Shown here: in pieces, positions 12,640 to 24,429 of the stretch
Numbering within the stretch: the stretch's first letter is position 1
How the letters are laid out: each line of letters begins with the position of its first letter
Assembly: GCA_017979445.1 (NCBI GenBank)
Contig: CM030709.1
Coordinates: 7,978,001-8,042,000, forward strand
Reading direction: 5' to 3'
DNA length: 64,000 bases
From: Akebia trifoliata
Lineage: Eukaryota; Streptophyta; Magnoliopsida; Ranunculales; Lardizabalaceae
The notes under the pieces: generated by a model
Told to the model about the DNA's origin: nothing
Database searches by the model: none
The model's input: only the letters and a program-made list of their open reading frames with translations
Program-made: the position numbers and the translations under genes

Positions 12640-12725
12640 ACATTAACAGGAGAAAGAGAGGGAAGGACCGAAGGAGCTGATAACGAACGAAGTAGGGGCA
12701 CTTTAGTAATTGTGTACTTAAGAAG

Positions 12726-12848
12726 AGAGATTCTGTTGGCACACCGACTTTTACTTATAACACACCAAATCTTTTGAAATTTAAATGATTGTCTACATAT
12801 AGTTTGGTGTGTTATAAGTAACAATTGGTATGTTAATAGAAGCTCTCT
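12726..12848. mobile_element. Small inverted-repeat element (GAGAGATTCT family)
   Basis: The left end GAGAGATTCTGTTGGCACAC is matched inverted at the right end (about 12825-12848), and the inner TTATAACACACCAAA pairs with TTTGGTGTGTTATAA. The length of about 123 bases and AT-rich interior fit a MITE. It lies directly upstream of the deleted 5' end of AXS copy 2. Related termini occur at 47131-47226 and, as half-elements, near 17460, 22726, 29394 and 39131. Confidence 0.7.
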
Positions 12849-14026
12849 ATAAGATTTCCTAATCGACTAACCTTCATAAGTTTTTTCAAGGGTGAATCTC
12901 CATTTTATTTGTTGAATATGACGAAATTTCGATTTCGATAAACTGTTCATTTTAATTTCCAAAACTTGCTTTTACAATGAATTCATTATTTTTATAACCT
13001 ATGAATTCGTGAATTTGTCGTTTTTATAATCTACGAATTCGTTGATAAAATACTAACGATTTTGCTTTATCAATGATCTTGCTAGTAATTTATCAACGAA
13101 TTCGTTGATTATAAAAGTGACGAATTCACTAGAAAAGCATGTTTTGGGAATTAAAATGAATAGTGTATCGAAACTAGAATTTGGACGTAAGTTGCACTTG
13201 ATTTGGGAAAAATCCCATACCGAATCGACTAACCTTCTTATGCAGTTTTTTCAAGTTGACCAATATAACCCTAGTAGCGCACCAATTTTTCTTAATACCA
13301 CCATGATCAACTTAGCAAAAGAAGAATGTAACCCTATATCCTTAATTCGCACCTTCCAACTAATTTTATTTAAGGAAAATTACTTAAAGACCCTAGTGGA
13401 GGGAGTTCTTTCTAATTAGTTTATAAGTTTTAGGACCTCTCTTAATATTCCATTTAGTAATATTTGTATTTCAAATCAGTCCCTGAATCCTATTTCCCAC
13501 ATTTCTAATCAGTCTCTCTAGACCCACTCTTCAAACTCTAAGCCTACATAGAGAAAAAAAAAAATCCCTAAAAAACACATTTTCATGCATGAGGTGAAGG
13601 CTCCCAAATGGATTCATCTAACCCATGGATGTGCCCTTATAGCCAAACCAACAAAAAATATACTCTCAAGAGAGTGTACATGGGTGTACTTCATGCTTGA
13701 TGATCAAAAGGTGAAATCTAGTTAAATTTACACCAAAAAGATAATAATAATAATAATAATAATTTTTTACTTCATTTTGGCTAATCTTTGGTAACCACTA
13801 CTTTGGTGGGTGAGACAAGGTGCCTAGCACCTTCTTTGTCTCACAATCAAACCTCATTACCATTTTTCTTTAAGTGAATACCAAATTTGAGTTACTATTT
13901 ACTTGAAAATTTGAATTTCAAAATCTCTTTCACGGTGTATTTTCACACCTTAACTCTTTGAATGGTGATGACTCCTAAATCCAAATAGATGAAGTCAAAA
14001 CCCTTTGAACCTCACATATCTACAAT
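12849..14026. other. Spacer between AXS copy 2 and VPS4 pseudogene
   Basis: It contains an inverted GAATTCGTTGAT arrangement at about 13020-13130, a GTTGACCAATATAACC stretch, and an ATA trinucleotide tract at 13740-13765. An open frame at 13105-13419 has no recognisable similarity and low-complexity composition, so it is not called as a gene. Confidence 0.5.
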
Positions 14027-14407
14027 GTTCTCTTTGAATTCGTTTGCAAAACTCAGAATGCTATGTTTTCTCATTAGGACATCTAACGATACATGGGTGC
14101 CATGTGGACTAAAGCAACCAGGAGCTGTTCAAATTACCATGCAAGAGCTTGTAGCCAAAGGCCTTGCTTCAAAGGTATGAACAGATGGAATCGTATAGAT
14201 TCTAGTGGAACATAGTCCTTAGTGGATATTTGATCTGTTTTGTTTGTTTTTCTCAATTACAATTATTCGCATGTGCAGATCCATCCACAACCAATCACAA
14301 GAACCGATTTTGATAAAGTAACTGCAACACAGAGACCAACTGTGACCAAAGCTGACCTCGAGGTCCATGAGAGATTCACAATGAATTTGGAACACAAGAC
14401 TCCCTGA
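14027..14407 (+). pseudogene. VPS4: VPS4 3' end, decayed duplicate
   Basis: It matches the last two exons of the VPS4 gene at 3243-3653. Exon 14027-14174 starts abruptly inside the older exon (at VLFE), has one extra base near ATGTTTTCTCATTAGGAC that shifts the frame, and then recovers the TSNDTWVPCG stretch. Exon 14279-14407 follows a clean acceptor (GTGCAG) but has lost about 27 bases at the end, so the terminal FGEEG is gone and the frame closes with EHKTP. The copy is a by-product of the block duplication that also carried AXS copies 3 and 4. Confidence 0.88.
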
Positions 14408-15109
14408 CCGTGATGAGAGGTGCTATATGTATGTTTACTGTTGTTACTGGACCTCGAGGTCAACTTTGCTCACAGTTTTATCCATCTTTGTAGCTTCTTC
14501 AAAGGCTTACAATAGTCCATTGGCATTGAAAAATGTTTCTTTTTTTTCCCATGTTGGTTTTGGTGAAAATTAAAAATAATAATGTCTTTATGTGGAAGAC
14601 ATATACCCTTGAACTTGAACTTGAAGCTGTCTTTCATTCGACATTAATGGAAATGACCATAAATGCCCTAATTTCACTCTCTTGTAGAATAAAAAATGTA
14701 CTAGACTTTACCCTCTCTCCTTCAAATCTCAAGAACAAGATGGGGTGGGTTTCGGGGGCAAAAAGTCAAGGGTTTTTGGCTAGCTAGAGGTTTGAAGATT
14801 CTGGATTGATAAAGTTGAATAAGTTTGTTAAAAAAAAGTACGACAAAATATCGATTACAATGGGTTAATGGTTTGACAGTTTATACATCCCCAAAAGAGT
14901 AATTATTCGGTCTTCATGCTTTGTACGTCTAAAACGGGATTACAAGTATACTTGTGTTTTTCTACTTTCTGCAAATAATCTTTATCTCCACTTCCTTTGA
15001 AAACTTGAAATTTTTTTTCCATTACCTTGTCCTTGGCATCAATCAAAAAGAAGACTACAAATGATACTATAATTGGAACCAAAAAAGAAAAAGAAAAAAA
15101 GAGTGGCTT
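14408..15109. other. 3' flank of the VPS4 pseudogene
   Basis: Similar to the 3' flank of VPS4 (3660-4560). An inverted fragment of the last VPS4 exon is patched in at about 14452-14482. No gene is seen. Confidence 0.6.
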
Positions 15110-17268
15110 CTAGAGGATCCTCTTAAACAGCAGTTCCTCCAAGTACTGAAACACAAGTGTCTCTGGCATATACATCTTTGGGTACCAACCTGTTTACGAA
15201 AGTAAAACGTCCATTGTAAGAAGAAAGTCACCGTGTTATTTCCAATAACAATGAAAGGATTAAAAGTTAGTTCCCTTACCGAGCTGCCTGTTGATTATGG
15301 TCACGTCAGGAGTGCGTTTGCTACAGCTTTTATCATCGTTCGAGTTTGGGTCAATGGTTGAGGGATTTGAATAAGTTTGATATACCTTTAAGGATGAAAT
15401 TCAATGCAACATTAAGTAGATTGATGGAAGATATGGTTAACTACCTAACCTAATAAATGTAAATCAGACAGAAATAATACCCGTATCAGCATTTTGTCGA
15501 GTTGCTTTCTAGTAATTCCGTTGGTGGGATTGGCCACGTTGAAAATCTGCCCATTGGCGCGTGATGGGTTTTCCTGAGAAATTTTAGCTGTGGAAGAAAA
15601 GATCAAGCACTCATTAATTCAAATTCACATTCAAATTCAAAGAGATGAAAGAGAATGAAACCAATTACAATCATGAGTAGAATTGCGTCAATGGCATCAT
15701 TGATATGTACAAAAGTATGTTTGAAATGTCTGGCATCATCAAAGAGCCTGATTTTCTTGCCTTTAATGAGATCCTGAATGAAAGATAAAGAATGAGAAAG
15801 AAATTGTTCTATTGAAGACAAGAAGCAAATTTGAAGTTCTATTAAAATGAAGAACTAATTACATCGGCAATTGAAGCAAAAACTCTTGGAACGATTTCGT
15901 TAGGAGCAAGTTCCATCTTTGAACCCATCCAGTTGAATGGTCTTACAATAGTGAACTCGAGGCCATTTTCAGCAGCCATTCCTAAACAGGTTTTTTAGGC
16001 ATATAAGATCAAACTTCACAGTTGAATGGTTTTATGAGAATTAACTTACCAAATATTTGCCTTTCAATCAGTTGGTTTCCACAGGCATCAGACCACCTTT
16101 GTTTCTCTATCGGATCGAAAACACAGGGTGAATCATCTTCTTTGAGGATATAGAAATGGGGTTCCTGCTCAGAAGGCAAAACAACACAAACTATCTTGAA
16201 AAACTGAGCAACAAAATGTCATGATTTACATGAATTCCATACAGAAAATTTACTGAAATTTGAATAGAAAACACATTAACCATGATTTTAACTCTCGTCT
16301 GAGGCTGAGACCGAGATGAGTCGTCCGATACATCTTGGTATCGTCCACCAACGAGACAGATAGAGAAGTCAAATGTACGGGCGAGATTTAAGATCATAGG
16401 TCATTTTTCTCATTGTCAAACGAAGCGACTCAAACGTATCGGAAAACTCATTCATGGACAAGATGTCAAAACGAATTTTAAAACCATGATCTGAACTCCT
16501 TCAATTGTAGTTTCTAATTTAATGTGTAAGGCCAACATTTCAATTTGAAGTAAAGTCCCCTATTTCTAATCACACAGATTGTCAAACCGAGAAGTAAAGT
16601 CCCCTATCATCCTTTGGAAGGAAGCTTCCAATAGTTCTTCCATAGACTTCAGACAAAGAGAAATGAATAAATCGTTTCTTACTCTCTGAACAGAAGTTGA
16701 CCTGAATCAGATATTAACAAGCATTTAATCAACTACATAAAATCATGGAAAGGAAATTAAAAAAAAAAAAAAAAAAATTCAGAAAAACCCAATTCAAGAA
16801 ACCCTAGAATTTGAAAAACCCACCACAGGAAGTACATCCACGATAATTCTGTGAATCGTATGAAGTGTCTGTTTGATGTTATTCTCCCGATCACAAAATA
16901 CGCCAAGATTGATCGTCTACAAAAAAAAAAAATTGATTGATGAACAAGAAACCCCTAAAATGCCAATTATAAAACTATAAGGAGATTAGGAATAGAATTC
17001 TTGTTTTTATTACCACATCGGCTTTGTTGATGAGAGACGCCAAGTGAGAATAATCATAATTGTGAAACTTGATCCAATTAATCCAAGAGTTACAATCCCG
17101 AAAGAGATCTTTGATCTTTTCATCGGAGAAGTCGATCACGATGACCTTGTGAGGAGTTCCTGTCATTAGCTTATCACAGAGATGGTATCCGATGAATCCT
17201 CCACCACCAATCAAACAGATTGTTAATGGCGTGATTTCTTTCCCATCCAGATCAAGCCTCGGTGCCAT
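15110..17268 (-). pseudogene. AXS: AXS-like copy 3, active site lost
   Basis: Exons: 17014-17268, 16824-16916, about 16605-16701, 16050-16164, 15863-15981, 15669-15773, 15481-15573, 15280-15385 and 15110-15189 (stop at 15110). Every exon is open in the expected phase. Exon 3 has lost its normal end: after the FLPKDD segment it runs into AGGGGACTTTACTTC, and the standard donor is gone. The catalytic YxxxK of exon 4 reads DACGN, so both Tyr and Lys are replaced. Exon 8 lacks the AKVSGESS segment. It could be spliced through a weak cryptic donor and give an inactive SDR-like protein, but non-functionality is more likely. The glycine-rich GGGGFIG of the N-terminus is kept. Confidence 0.8.
16280..16495. 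mobile_element. CATGGTTTTAAAA-ended MITE in AXS copy 3 intron 3
   Basis: Ends show CATGATTTTAACTCTCGTCT at the left and an inverted ATTTTAAAACCATG at the right. The interior contains CGAGATGAGTCGTCCGATAC and ACCAACGAGACAGATAG. The same element in the opposite orientation is at 49902-50133. Fragments occur at 31040-31090 and 31150-31190. AXS copy 1 lacks it in the same intron, so it arrived after the A copies separated. Confidence 0.7.
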
Positions 17269-18119
17269 TGCTGCATTAATTGTAGAAAAAGAGAGTTTCA
17301 GAGAAAAAAAAAATGAAGAAGAACGAAAGGGGTTTTCTTTCTTAGTTTCCTTCTTTCAGAGTTTCAGAAGAAATACCGTTTGTTTTGCGTAACCGCTTTT
17401 CAAATCAGTGACCAAAGCAGTGGCGAATTAGTAATTATGGATAAAAATAGGGTTAATTTACAGAAGTATTGCCACACCAACCTTTTGTTGGGAGGCACCC
17501 TTTGAAGCCCAAAATTTCTCAAGTCGCACCCCTCTCTCACATACAAGGAAAATACTAAAAGAGAGTTTGAGAAGGGGTAATTTATATGAGCATGGTCATC
17601 CAAATCATGCTCATTGGACTAATTTCATTAATTGGTTTATTATAAGGAATTGTTGCAACGTGAATCTAAATTATATATTTTTTTTATAATTTTTTTTTTA
17701 TAATTTTATGTTATATTATGTTCATAGGTCAAAGTCTATATAACATACACAATAAAAATATATAGAAAAGAGGGTCTTACAAAATAACGGAATTGGGCTA
17801 TTTGTACCTTTGGTTCAAATTAAGCTACTCGCTATAGGATTTTTTTTTGAAAAAAAATTAGATCTTTTAGCTACGGTCACAGCCATCATTATATGAACTT
17901 TTGAAAAAAAAATTAATTTTACACATGCCCCCCTCACATGTTGCTGAATATTGGAGATACCCCTATATTTTGAAATTGATGACCTAGACCCCAACTAGCA
18001 ACATGAAAAGATTCAAATGCCCCTCGTCTTCAACTTTCATAAATCTAAGTATTTTCTGAACCACCTGCTGTAAATTATCTATTATTAGAAGGTAAAATCA
18101 AACAATTATGCAAATCTAA
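17269..18119. other. AXS copy 3 upstream region and junction of inserted segment
   Basis: The first 200 bases match the leader and promoter of AXS copy 1 (6963-7300). Similarity to that block fades after about 17480, where the roughly 17-kb segment absent from the first block begins. The rest is AT-rich with homopolymer tracts and no gene. Confidence 0.55.
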
Positions 18120-19059
18120 CTACCAATCCAAATTATAGTCTACAATTCTAACTCTTTTCCACTTCTCAATATTTCTCAGTCTCGCATACATCTTCCTTAT
18201 TCGATAAAGCTTCTAAGATTGTTGAGCAATAATATTAGCTGTTGAAGGACTTTCACTCAAAACTATTTCATACCCATCTCTGAAAGAATCCATTCCTTCT
18301 GTTAGTAGTTGTCAGAACAACCCACTAGCAGTTGCACCCCCCACTTCTAGCCAATGAGTAGATCTTATAGTAAGTTGTATTGAACATGGAATCTCTCTGG
18401 TAGGAGTTAAAACCAGGATCTTTAGATGATTTTCCAAACTCGGCGAGGAGTGAAGGCTTTTGGAGAATGGTTTGTGCATCTTGGATGTGTGTGTTAAGTC
18501 AATTGTTCAAGAAAGAAAGTTGTGCTTAATTGTTCGAGCTGGATAACCTGTTCACAGAACAAAATTGCAAGAAAACCCGTTAATGGTTGAGTATTTTCTT
18601 CTTGAAATGAGGAAATGGAGCTTGCATTGTTTATATTTTCATGAAATTTGAGGTTTTTCTAAATTGTTGGATGTTTCTTATCATTGATTAGGATATGAAT
18701 GGACCGTTGCAAAATCAATTCCATTGATCTTATTATTAGTAATGAAGTCTGATCCAACCGAAAAATTCGCATTGAATTGTTTCTTTTGAGGTGATGTTTT
18801 TCCATAAAATCCTTCTAAACCAACTTCTAATAAGTGATTTCTGTCAATGGAATTTACATGAGAAGCCCTCTCTGTAATCCAACCCTGTTAGACAAACAGC
18901 ATTGAAGAGAACTTAACAAGACTGAAGTGGAAAAACATTCCAAAGGGAACGTATTTGATTTTAATGATGTGCACCTAGGTTCATTCATAAGCTCCCAAGC
19001 CATGATTGTGGGATCATCTTTATAAGCTACTCCAGTGATGCTGTTATCTTGTAAGAACA
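18120..19059 (-). pseudogene. MAN: Mannan endo-1,4-beta-mannosidase fragment (GH5)
   Basis: Reading leftward, the first exon carries [20 protein letters not shown], the GH5 strand with the acid/base Asn-Glu pair. The next exon encodes [14 protein letters not shown] and LLEVGLEGFYG, then FATVHSYPNQ. The last exon encodes AQLSFLNN, HIQDAQTILQKP, LLAEFGKSSK (with the nucleophile Glu) and ends with ARLRNIEKWKR. Damage: a base is gained at VLTR/NSITG near 19045. The donor after PNQ reads AT-AAG in place of GT-AAG, abolishing a phase-2 intron that would complete a Trp codon. TAA and TGA interrupt the last exon, followed by a frameshift after YSLARSGG and one more stop near AQQS. The signal peptide and N-terminal third are missing. 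These enzymes cut cell-wall mannans. Confidence 0.88.
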
Positions 19060-20200
19060 CTATAAATGATAAAAGAAAAAAAGGGAATAGAAAATAAATA
19101 TAAACAATTTTCCACATGGTTGAGGTATTGGAAGTAATATATCTCAAAACATGACAAACAAATTACAGCATAACAGAAAAATCTAGGGTTTAGGTAATTG
19201 ATTGAAGAGAAAAATCGACGAAATATGCAGGAAAACATACCTTTTCTGTCGAAGGAAGTCTATTTCTCAAATTTCAAGAGGCCGAGATCGGATCTGTTGA
19301 AATTGAACCCTCACGCGTTTGAGAGACAGAGATCAGTGTAAATCGATTTTGAGATGAGAGAGACGATTCAGTGAGAGACAGAGAGAGTGATTCCATGAGA
19401 GAGTGAGATCAAAGTGGTTATCGAGTTTGAGAGTTTGAGACGAGAGATCTCACATAAAAGTCGCAACTATTTATCTATGAGATGAGAGACAGTGAGTGAT
19501 TCAGTGAGAGAATGAAATCAGAGTGGTTTTTCGAGTTTGAGAAGAGAGATAGAGAGAGTGAGTCAGTGTTAAATTACTCTATAGCGATGGTCAAAATCTG
19601 ACCGTCATTAAAAATCGCAGCCATTTCCCCTCAAATATATTATTATAAGATAAAACAATTTATTAGATTTGGGGAATTTCCCCCAAGACTCCCTCTCTCT
19701 CTCTAAAAATCCTTTTTCAAGGTGTTTATTTATGCGATTTCACCATACAAAGAAGTTAGATTCAGACCAACTTCTCACACATCCTCTCCTTTCACATTAA
19801 TCAAGCTCATTCAAGAAAGAAATTATTTTTTATTTATTGATTTTTTTAATTACAAAAAAAATTGCTTCACGCAGGTTTATGGAAACCCGTACCCGTCTCG
19901 AATTCGAGACAGGTTTTCATTGTTAATATCAAACTTGCCTTGAATCCAGTCAAAATTGTAAAAGCCCGATCTTATAGGAACGAAGTGGGGTAAAATTGTC
20001 ATTCCACTTAGGAGTCAAGGGACCCCTTTAACAAAACCCATATAAAAAAATAAAATTAAAAATTAAAAAAATGAAGAGAAAAATAACCAAAGAGTTTGAT
20101 GGCAGTTTAGATTACATATGAGATAAAGGCCATAAAAATAATTTATAATGTGCTTTGGATTCCATTAGCACTTTTATCTTGTTTATGAATTTTGTAAACT
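19060..20200. other. Spacer with purine-rich GAGAGA tract
   Basis: From about 19320 to 19565 the sequence is an irregular repeat of GAGAGACAGAGAGAGTGA-like and GAGTTTGAGACGAGAGATC-like units. A CTATAGCGATGG / ATCGCAGCCATT motif at 19580-19625 resembles subterminal parts of CACTA elements. No gene is seen. Confidence 0.55.
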
Positions 20201-20341
20201 AGGGCACACATTAAAGTGCAATAACCATACTTTGAAAATAGGATTTTGTAGTGAAATTGGCCTTAAAAAAAATTATTTTTTTTACCAAAATACCCTCATT
20301 CTAATTTTCAAAGTGTATTTATTGCACTTTAACATGTGCCC
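20201..20341. mobile_element. MITE, AGGGCACA termini
   Basis: AGGGCACACATTAAAGTGCA at the left is matched inverted by TGCACTTTAACATGTGCCCT at the right; the inner ACTTTGAAAAT pairs with ATTTTCAAAGT. The total is about 141 bases with a short AT-rich loop. A target duplication was not certain. Confidence 0.75.
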
Positions 20342-21469
20342 TTGTTAATTACTTTTTTTTTTTTTTTTGTTATTTTCAAAGCGTGCGGCCTACCTCAGCC
20401 TTTCGTTTTGGGACTGACTAATTGCACACCAACCTTCAAAAATCCTTTTATTTTATTTTATTTTTTATTTTTTTATAATCTCTATTTTAGCCTATCACCT
20501 GTACTCCAATACCTAATCTTTTAGGGTTTAAGCTTTATTTTAATTTGTAGTTTTGTATTCTTTGGTTGTGCTCTATTTTCATCAAGTTTTGTGATTTATT
20601 TTATTTCTATATTCTTTGGCTCTAACTTAATTAAGGCACTGATTTTTTAATATTTGTTTAGAATTTAAACTGAACCCCATGTATTTCAAGAAAACATAAC
20701 TTTGTAGATATGGTTTCGAAACAAAAAAAAAAAAAAAAATTATTTTGAAAAAATTACCAAATTAACAATAATTTCTTTGGGCATATTTGATTGAACATAA
20801 GAAGGAAAAAAAAAAAAAAATGAGTGCAGCATTTTTTAATTATTTTTGGATTGTAATCATCCAAAGGGGGTGCAAAGGGGAATTTAAGTGATGGAGTTTA
20901 ATTGGTAATGGGTGGTGTGCAACTAGTCGGTCCCTTTGAGTTTGTTTAATTAAAGAGTTGGATGGTACTACTTTGGTCATTTCAATTCAGTGAATTAAAC
21001 TGGCATGGCTGAATGCCCTCTTCTTATGAAATTTCGTTTTTTTTTTTCACTCAATTCATTGGCCTCAAAGCATAATTTTAAAACTCAATATATATTCTCT
21101 TTCGTCTCATCCGATGCTGATATCAAGGAGTTTCATCCATGTGATCTCAGATCAAATGAGATAAATTGTTTGATTTGATTTATAATTATTTATAAATATA
21201 TATTTATATTTATATTCAAATTATTTGAATTTTTTACATAAAATATGATTGATGAGAAGATAATATTCCTATCTAGATAATCAATACTTAAAATTTTAAA
21301 ATTAAATTTTTTTTTATCAAAAATAATAAAAACCCAGTTAACTTGCCCGCGTTTAATTGATTTAACTGATTTTTCAATACAACTCCAAATCATATTAGAT
21401 CTTGAAAGAGTCAATGTGAATGACGACTCTTGAGGAAAATTCTACTCATTCAAGAACGATATTGTACTT
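20342..21469. other. AT-rich intergenic DNA
   Basis: It contains many A and T homopolymers (for example 20725-20740, 20806-20820). No coding or RNA gene was recognised. Confidence 0.5.
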
Positions 21470-21932
21470 AGAGCTGACAATGATCCAAAATATATCCAAT
21501 GTCCAAACTGGTCCAAACCGATATGATTCGAAAAAAACATGAAAAATTGGATTTTCGAATCGAATTTGGATCTAACCCGATCCGTTTCAAAAAAATATTC
21601 AATTGTAACATATTTTAATACTCTTTTTTATTATTCTTAATTTCATATATATAGATAAAACGTTTTAGTCTTTTTTGCTATCCCTCTATATTTGTAGTTG
21701 GAAAGTAGATTAAAAAAAATTATATAATTTGATATTTTTTGAACATTGATCATTTGAAAATAAGACATGTGTTCGGATCGGATCAGTTTCGAATTAAAGA
21801 TGAAATGAAATGGATCGGATTCGGTTCACATATTCATTAATCTATTCACATCGGTGCATAATTAAAAAATTTGAATCGGTATTAGAGTGGTACTGATCCA
21901 GTACTAAACCGATATGTTATCAACCCTAACTT
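21470..21932. mobile_element. Non-autonomous element, copy 1 of a dispersed pair
   Basis: It begins with TAGAGCTGACAATGATCC and ends with ATATGTTATCAACCCTAA; these are imperfect inverted ends of the TAGGGTTG type. About 200 bases of the interior (21600-21930) match 24660-24975 in the same orientation, including TATATTTGTAGTTG and ATTTGAAAATAAG. The AT-rich, GGATCGGAT-bearing composition fits a hAT-like non-autonomous element. Confidence 0.55.
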
Positions 21933-23417
21933 TGATGACATGGACGAGTCATGTCGATCTTGGACAATTTTTAAAATCATGTTTCAAAGGGCTCCTAATG
22001 GATCTTTTTAAGAAAGAAAAAGAAATGCTAAGATGGACGACGCGCTTTTGGCATGGTTCCCACATTTATTCTCAATTTGTTGACTACTAATCTGAGGAAA
22101 TCACTCTTTTGAGATTGCATGAATCACCATTATTATTATTACCTTGTTGAAGGTGGCATAACTTACATGTATCAATTCAAAAGGGTTTATTTGTAATTAA
22201 AAATATTGATTAAACGGTTTTTAAAGATTATTACTTAATAAAAATTATATTTTTGTAATTTGAAAAATTAAATGACGTGATTATATGGTGGTAGGCTGCA
22301 ATAGTGTAATTGAATTTTTTTTGTTTTTTTTCTTACCAATAAGACTCTAATTATATTAAATTTAAATATAAAAGTGAGGGCATTTTTGGCCACTCAAATT
22401 TTGATGTCGAACCACTTCTTCTCCTCCTTCTCCCATTATAATTATAATAGTAAAGATTATTATAAATAAACAAAAATTTCTTGACTAGTCTGACGATTTA
22501 TTGTAATACCGTTATTACTGTCATATGAATTGAAGAGATTGAAATGCAATCAAGACAATCCAAGAGCAACTCCAACAAAGAGCTTTTAAAAATATCTTCA
22601 AATTGATATTTATTTTAAAATAAAGGTTCCAAGTCACTTGTCTAATCCGAATTTAAAAAAAAATAATAAGTAGTGTTGCCATGGGCACTCTAATTTTTAC
22701 TTAATATATTTCAATTAAGAGAAAAAAGAGAATTGCTATTGACACCCCAACTTTAACTTATTGCACCCCAAATTTATTAAATTATTTATCACATCCCCCA
22801 TTAAAAATTAACTGTTTCTTATGCAACCAATTTAAATTTCCATTTTTATTGGTGAGAAACTTTTTAACTTTGATTGTAGACCATATTTGATATGTCAAGA
22901 CCCGTATTTTTACTATTAATAAAAATATCGTAGTTATGTCGTGACCTTATTATACTTGATTGCCTTGTAGAATGAATTCCAGGAAAATAGAGTTTCAATA
23001 AAAATATTTCATCTTTTCTTCCGCAATTCTTTATTTTTTCTTACGAGGTGATAATGCGATTTGGATTCTTAAATTTTTTTTTTAAGAAAACAACAACCCA
23101 AGTTTTTGGCTTGTAAAATTGGAGAGGCTTGACATTGAGAATGTGCTAAAAGATAATTTGAATTCAGAAAGCAATTCTCAATGCTAAAAACACTTTTCAA
23201 ATGCAAATACAAATGAGTACTACTTAATCATTTGAATTAATTTGAAATGACTCATCTACCCTTCCACTCTTTAACAAATCATATAAGAAAAGGACAAGAG
23301 GGGGTACACTACATGCTTTGAAAATAATTTAAATGAAAAAAAAATTACAAGTGGTATTAAAAACTTATTTTATAATAGAATAATTTATCAAAACGATAGA
23401 GTTTTTTAAATTAATTA
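21933..23417. other. AT-rich intergenic DNA with a half-MITE
   Basis: Near 22726 the sequence GAGAATTGCTATTGACACCC is one terminus of the GAGA..TATTG MITE family. An inverted partner was not found nearby. No gene is seen. Confidence 0.5.
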
Positions 23418-24006
23418 TCAACCATTCCCCAGCTGACGTTATAATATTTTATAAGACATTATAAAGGCAGATTTACCAAAACATGCACAACATTTCAAAT
23501 ATTTACCAAAACGGTATACTGTAGTAATTAATTCCGAAAATGGTAAATTTACCATTTTCGGAATTAATATTTTTTACCAAAACGGTAAAAACAGTAAAAT
23601 ATATTATTTTTTTTTACCGAAAATACCTTTTTTTTTTTTGTTTTACATTTATATTTACAATTTTAACCTTAAAAAAATGAAAATCCATCTAAAACGATTC
23701 ACTCTCTTTCGGTAATCCAACAATCATATGTATTTACAATTTTTTTTTTACCGAAATCAATTTTATTTTCGTAATTTCAGTCAAAAAATAAAAAAGGGCT
23801 TTTTCGGTATTAAAAAAATACATTTTACTGTTTTTACTGTTTTGGTAAAAAAAATTAATTTCGAAAACGGTAAATTTACCGTTTTCAGAATTAATTGCTA
23901 CAGTATACCGTTTTGGTAAATATTTGAAATGTTGTGCATGTTTTGGTAAATCTGCCTTTATAATATGTCTTATAAAATATTATAACGTCAGCTGGGGAAT
24001 AGTTGA
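23418..24006. mobile_element. Fold-back element with nested palindromes
   Basis: The left arm (23418 to about 23615) starts TCAACCATTCCCCAGCTGAC and is matched almost base for base, inverted, by the right arm (about 23815-24006, ending GTCAGCTGGGGAATAGTTGA). Inside each arm is a second perfect or near-perfect palindrome around GGTAAATTTACC (about 23532-23566 and 23850-23896). The loop of about 200 bases is AT-rich and non-coding. A third copy of the terminus, AACGTTAGCTGGGGAATAGG, sits just outside at 24031-24050. Confidence 0.85.
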
Positions 24007-24429
24007 CCTTAAAGAACTTCATCTCAACTTCAACGTTAGCTGGGGAATAGGCGATTGCATTTCTGTGTTGGTATCTTCGCTTAAGAAAGCTCTTATCATT
24101 TCCACAATAGAACTGATGACTCTAAACACATAGTAAGTTTTTTTCAGTTTCTTTGCTTGATTATATCGCTTGTTATACAATAGTTGTTTAGTTTATTATT
24201 ATTATTATTATTATTTATAAATTGGATCTTTGCAGGAGAATATAAAAAAAGAGGGAAAGTAATCTAAGGCATAACAACTATAAGCCCTTGTAAGTCATTT
24301 TTTTAATTTTTTATTTCCTTTTAGTTTCCCAAGCTTTAATCTGTCATGTATTTATTTCCATGTTATTACTTATTACTTTAATGGTGTATTCTTGGAATAA
24401 GCTCACTTTGAGTTGATTTAGGCACTCTC
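24007..24429. other. Spacer after fold-back element
   Basis: It holds an extra fold-back terminus at 24031-24050 and an ATT trinucleotide tract near 24196-24214. No gene is seen. Confidence 0.5.

Noticed and set aside
13105..13419. 104-codon open frame
   Set aside because: Low-complexity AT-rich sequence in a repeat-like region, with no recognisable motif or splice context.
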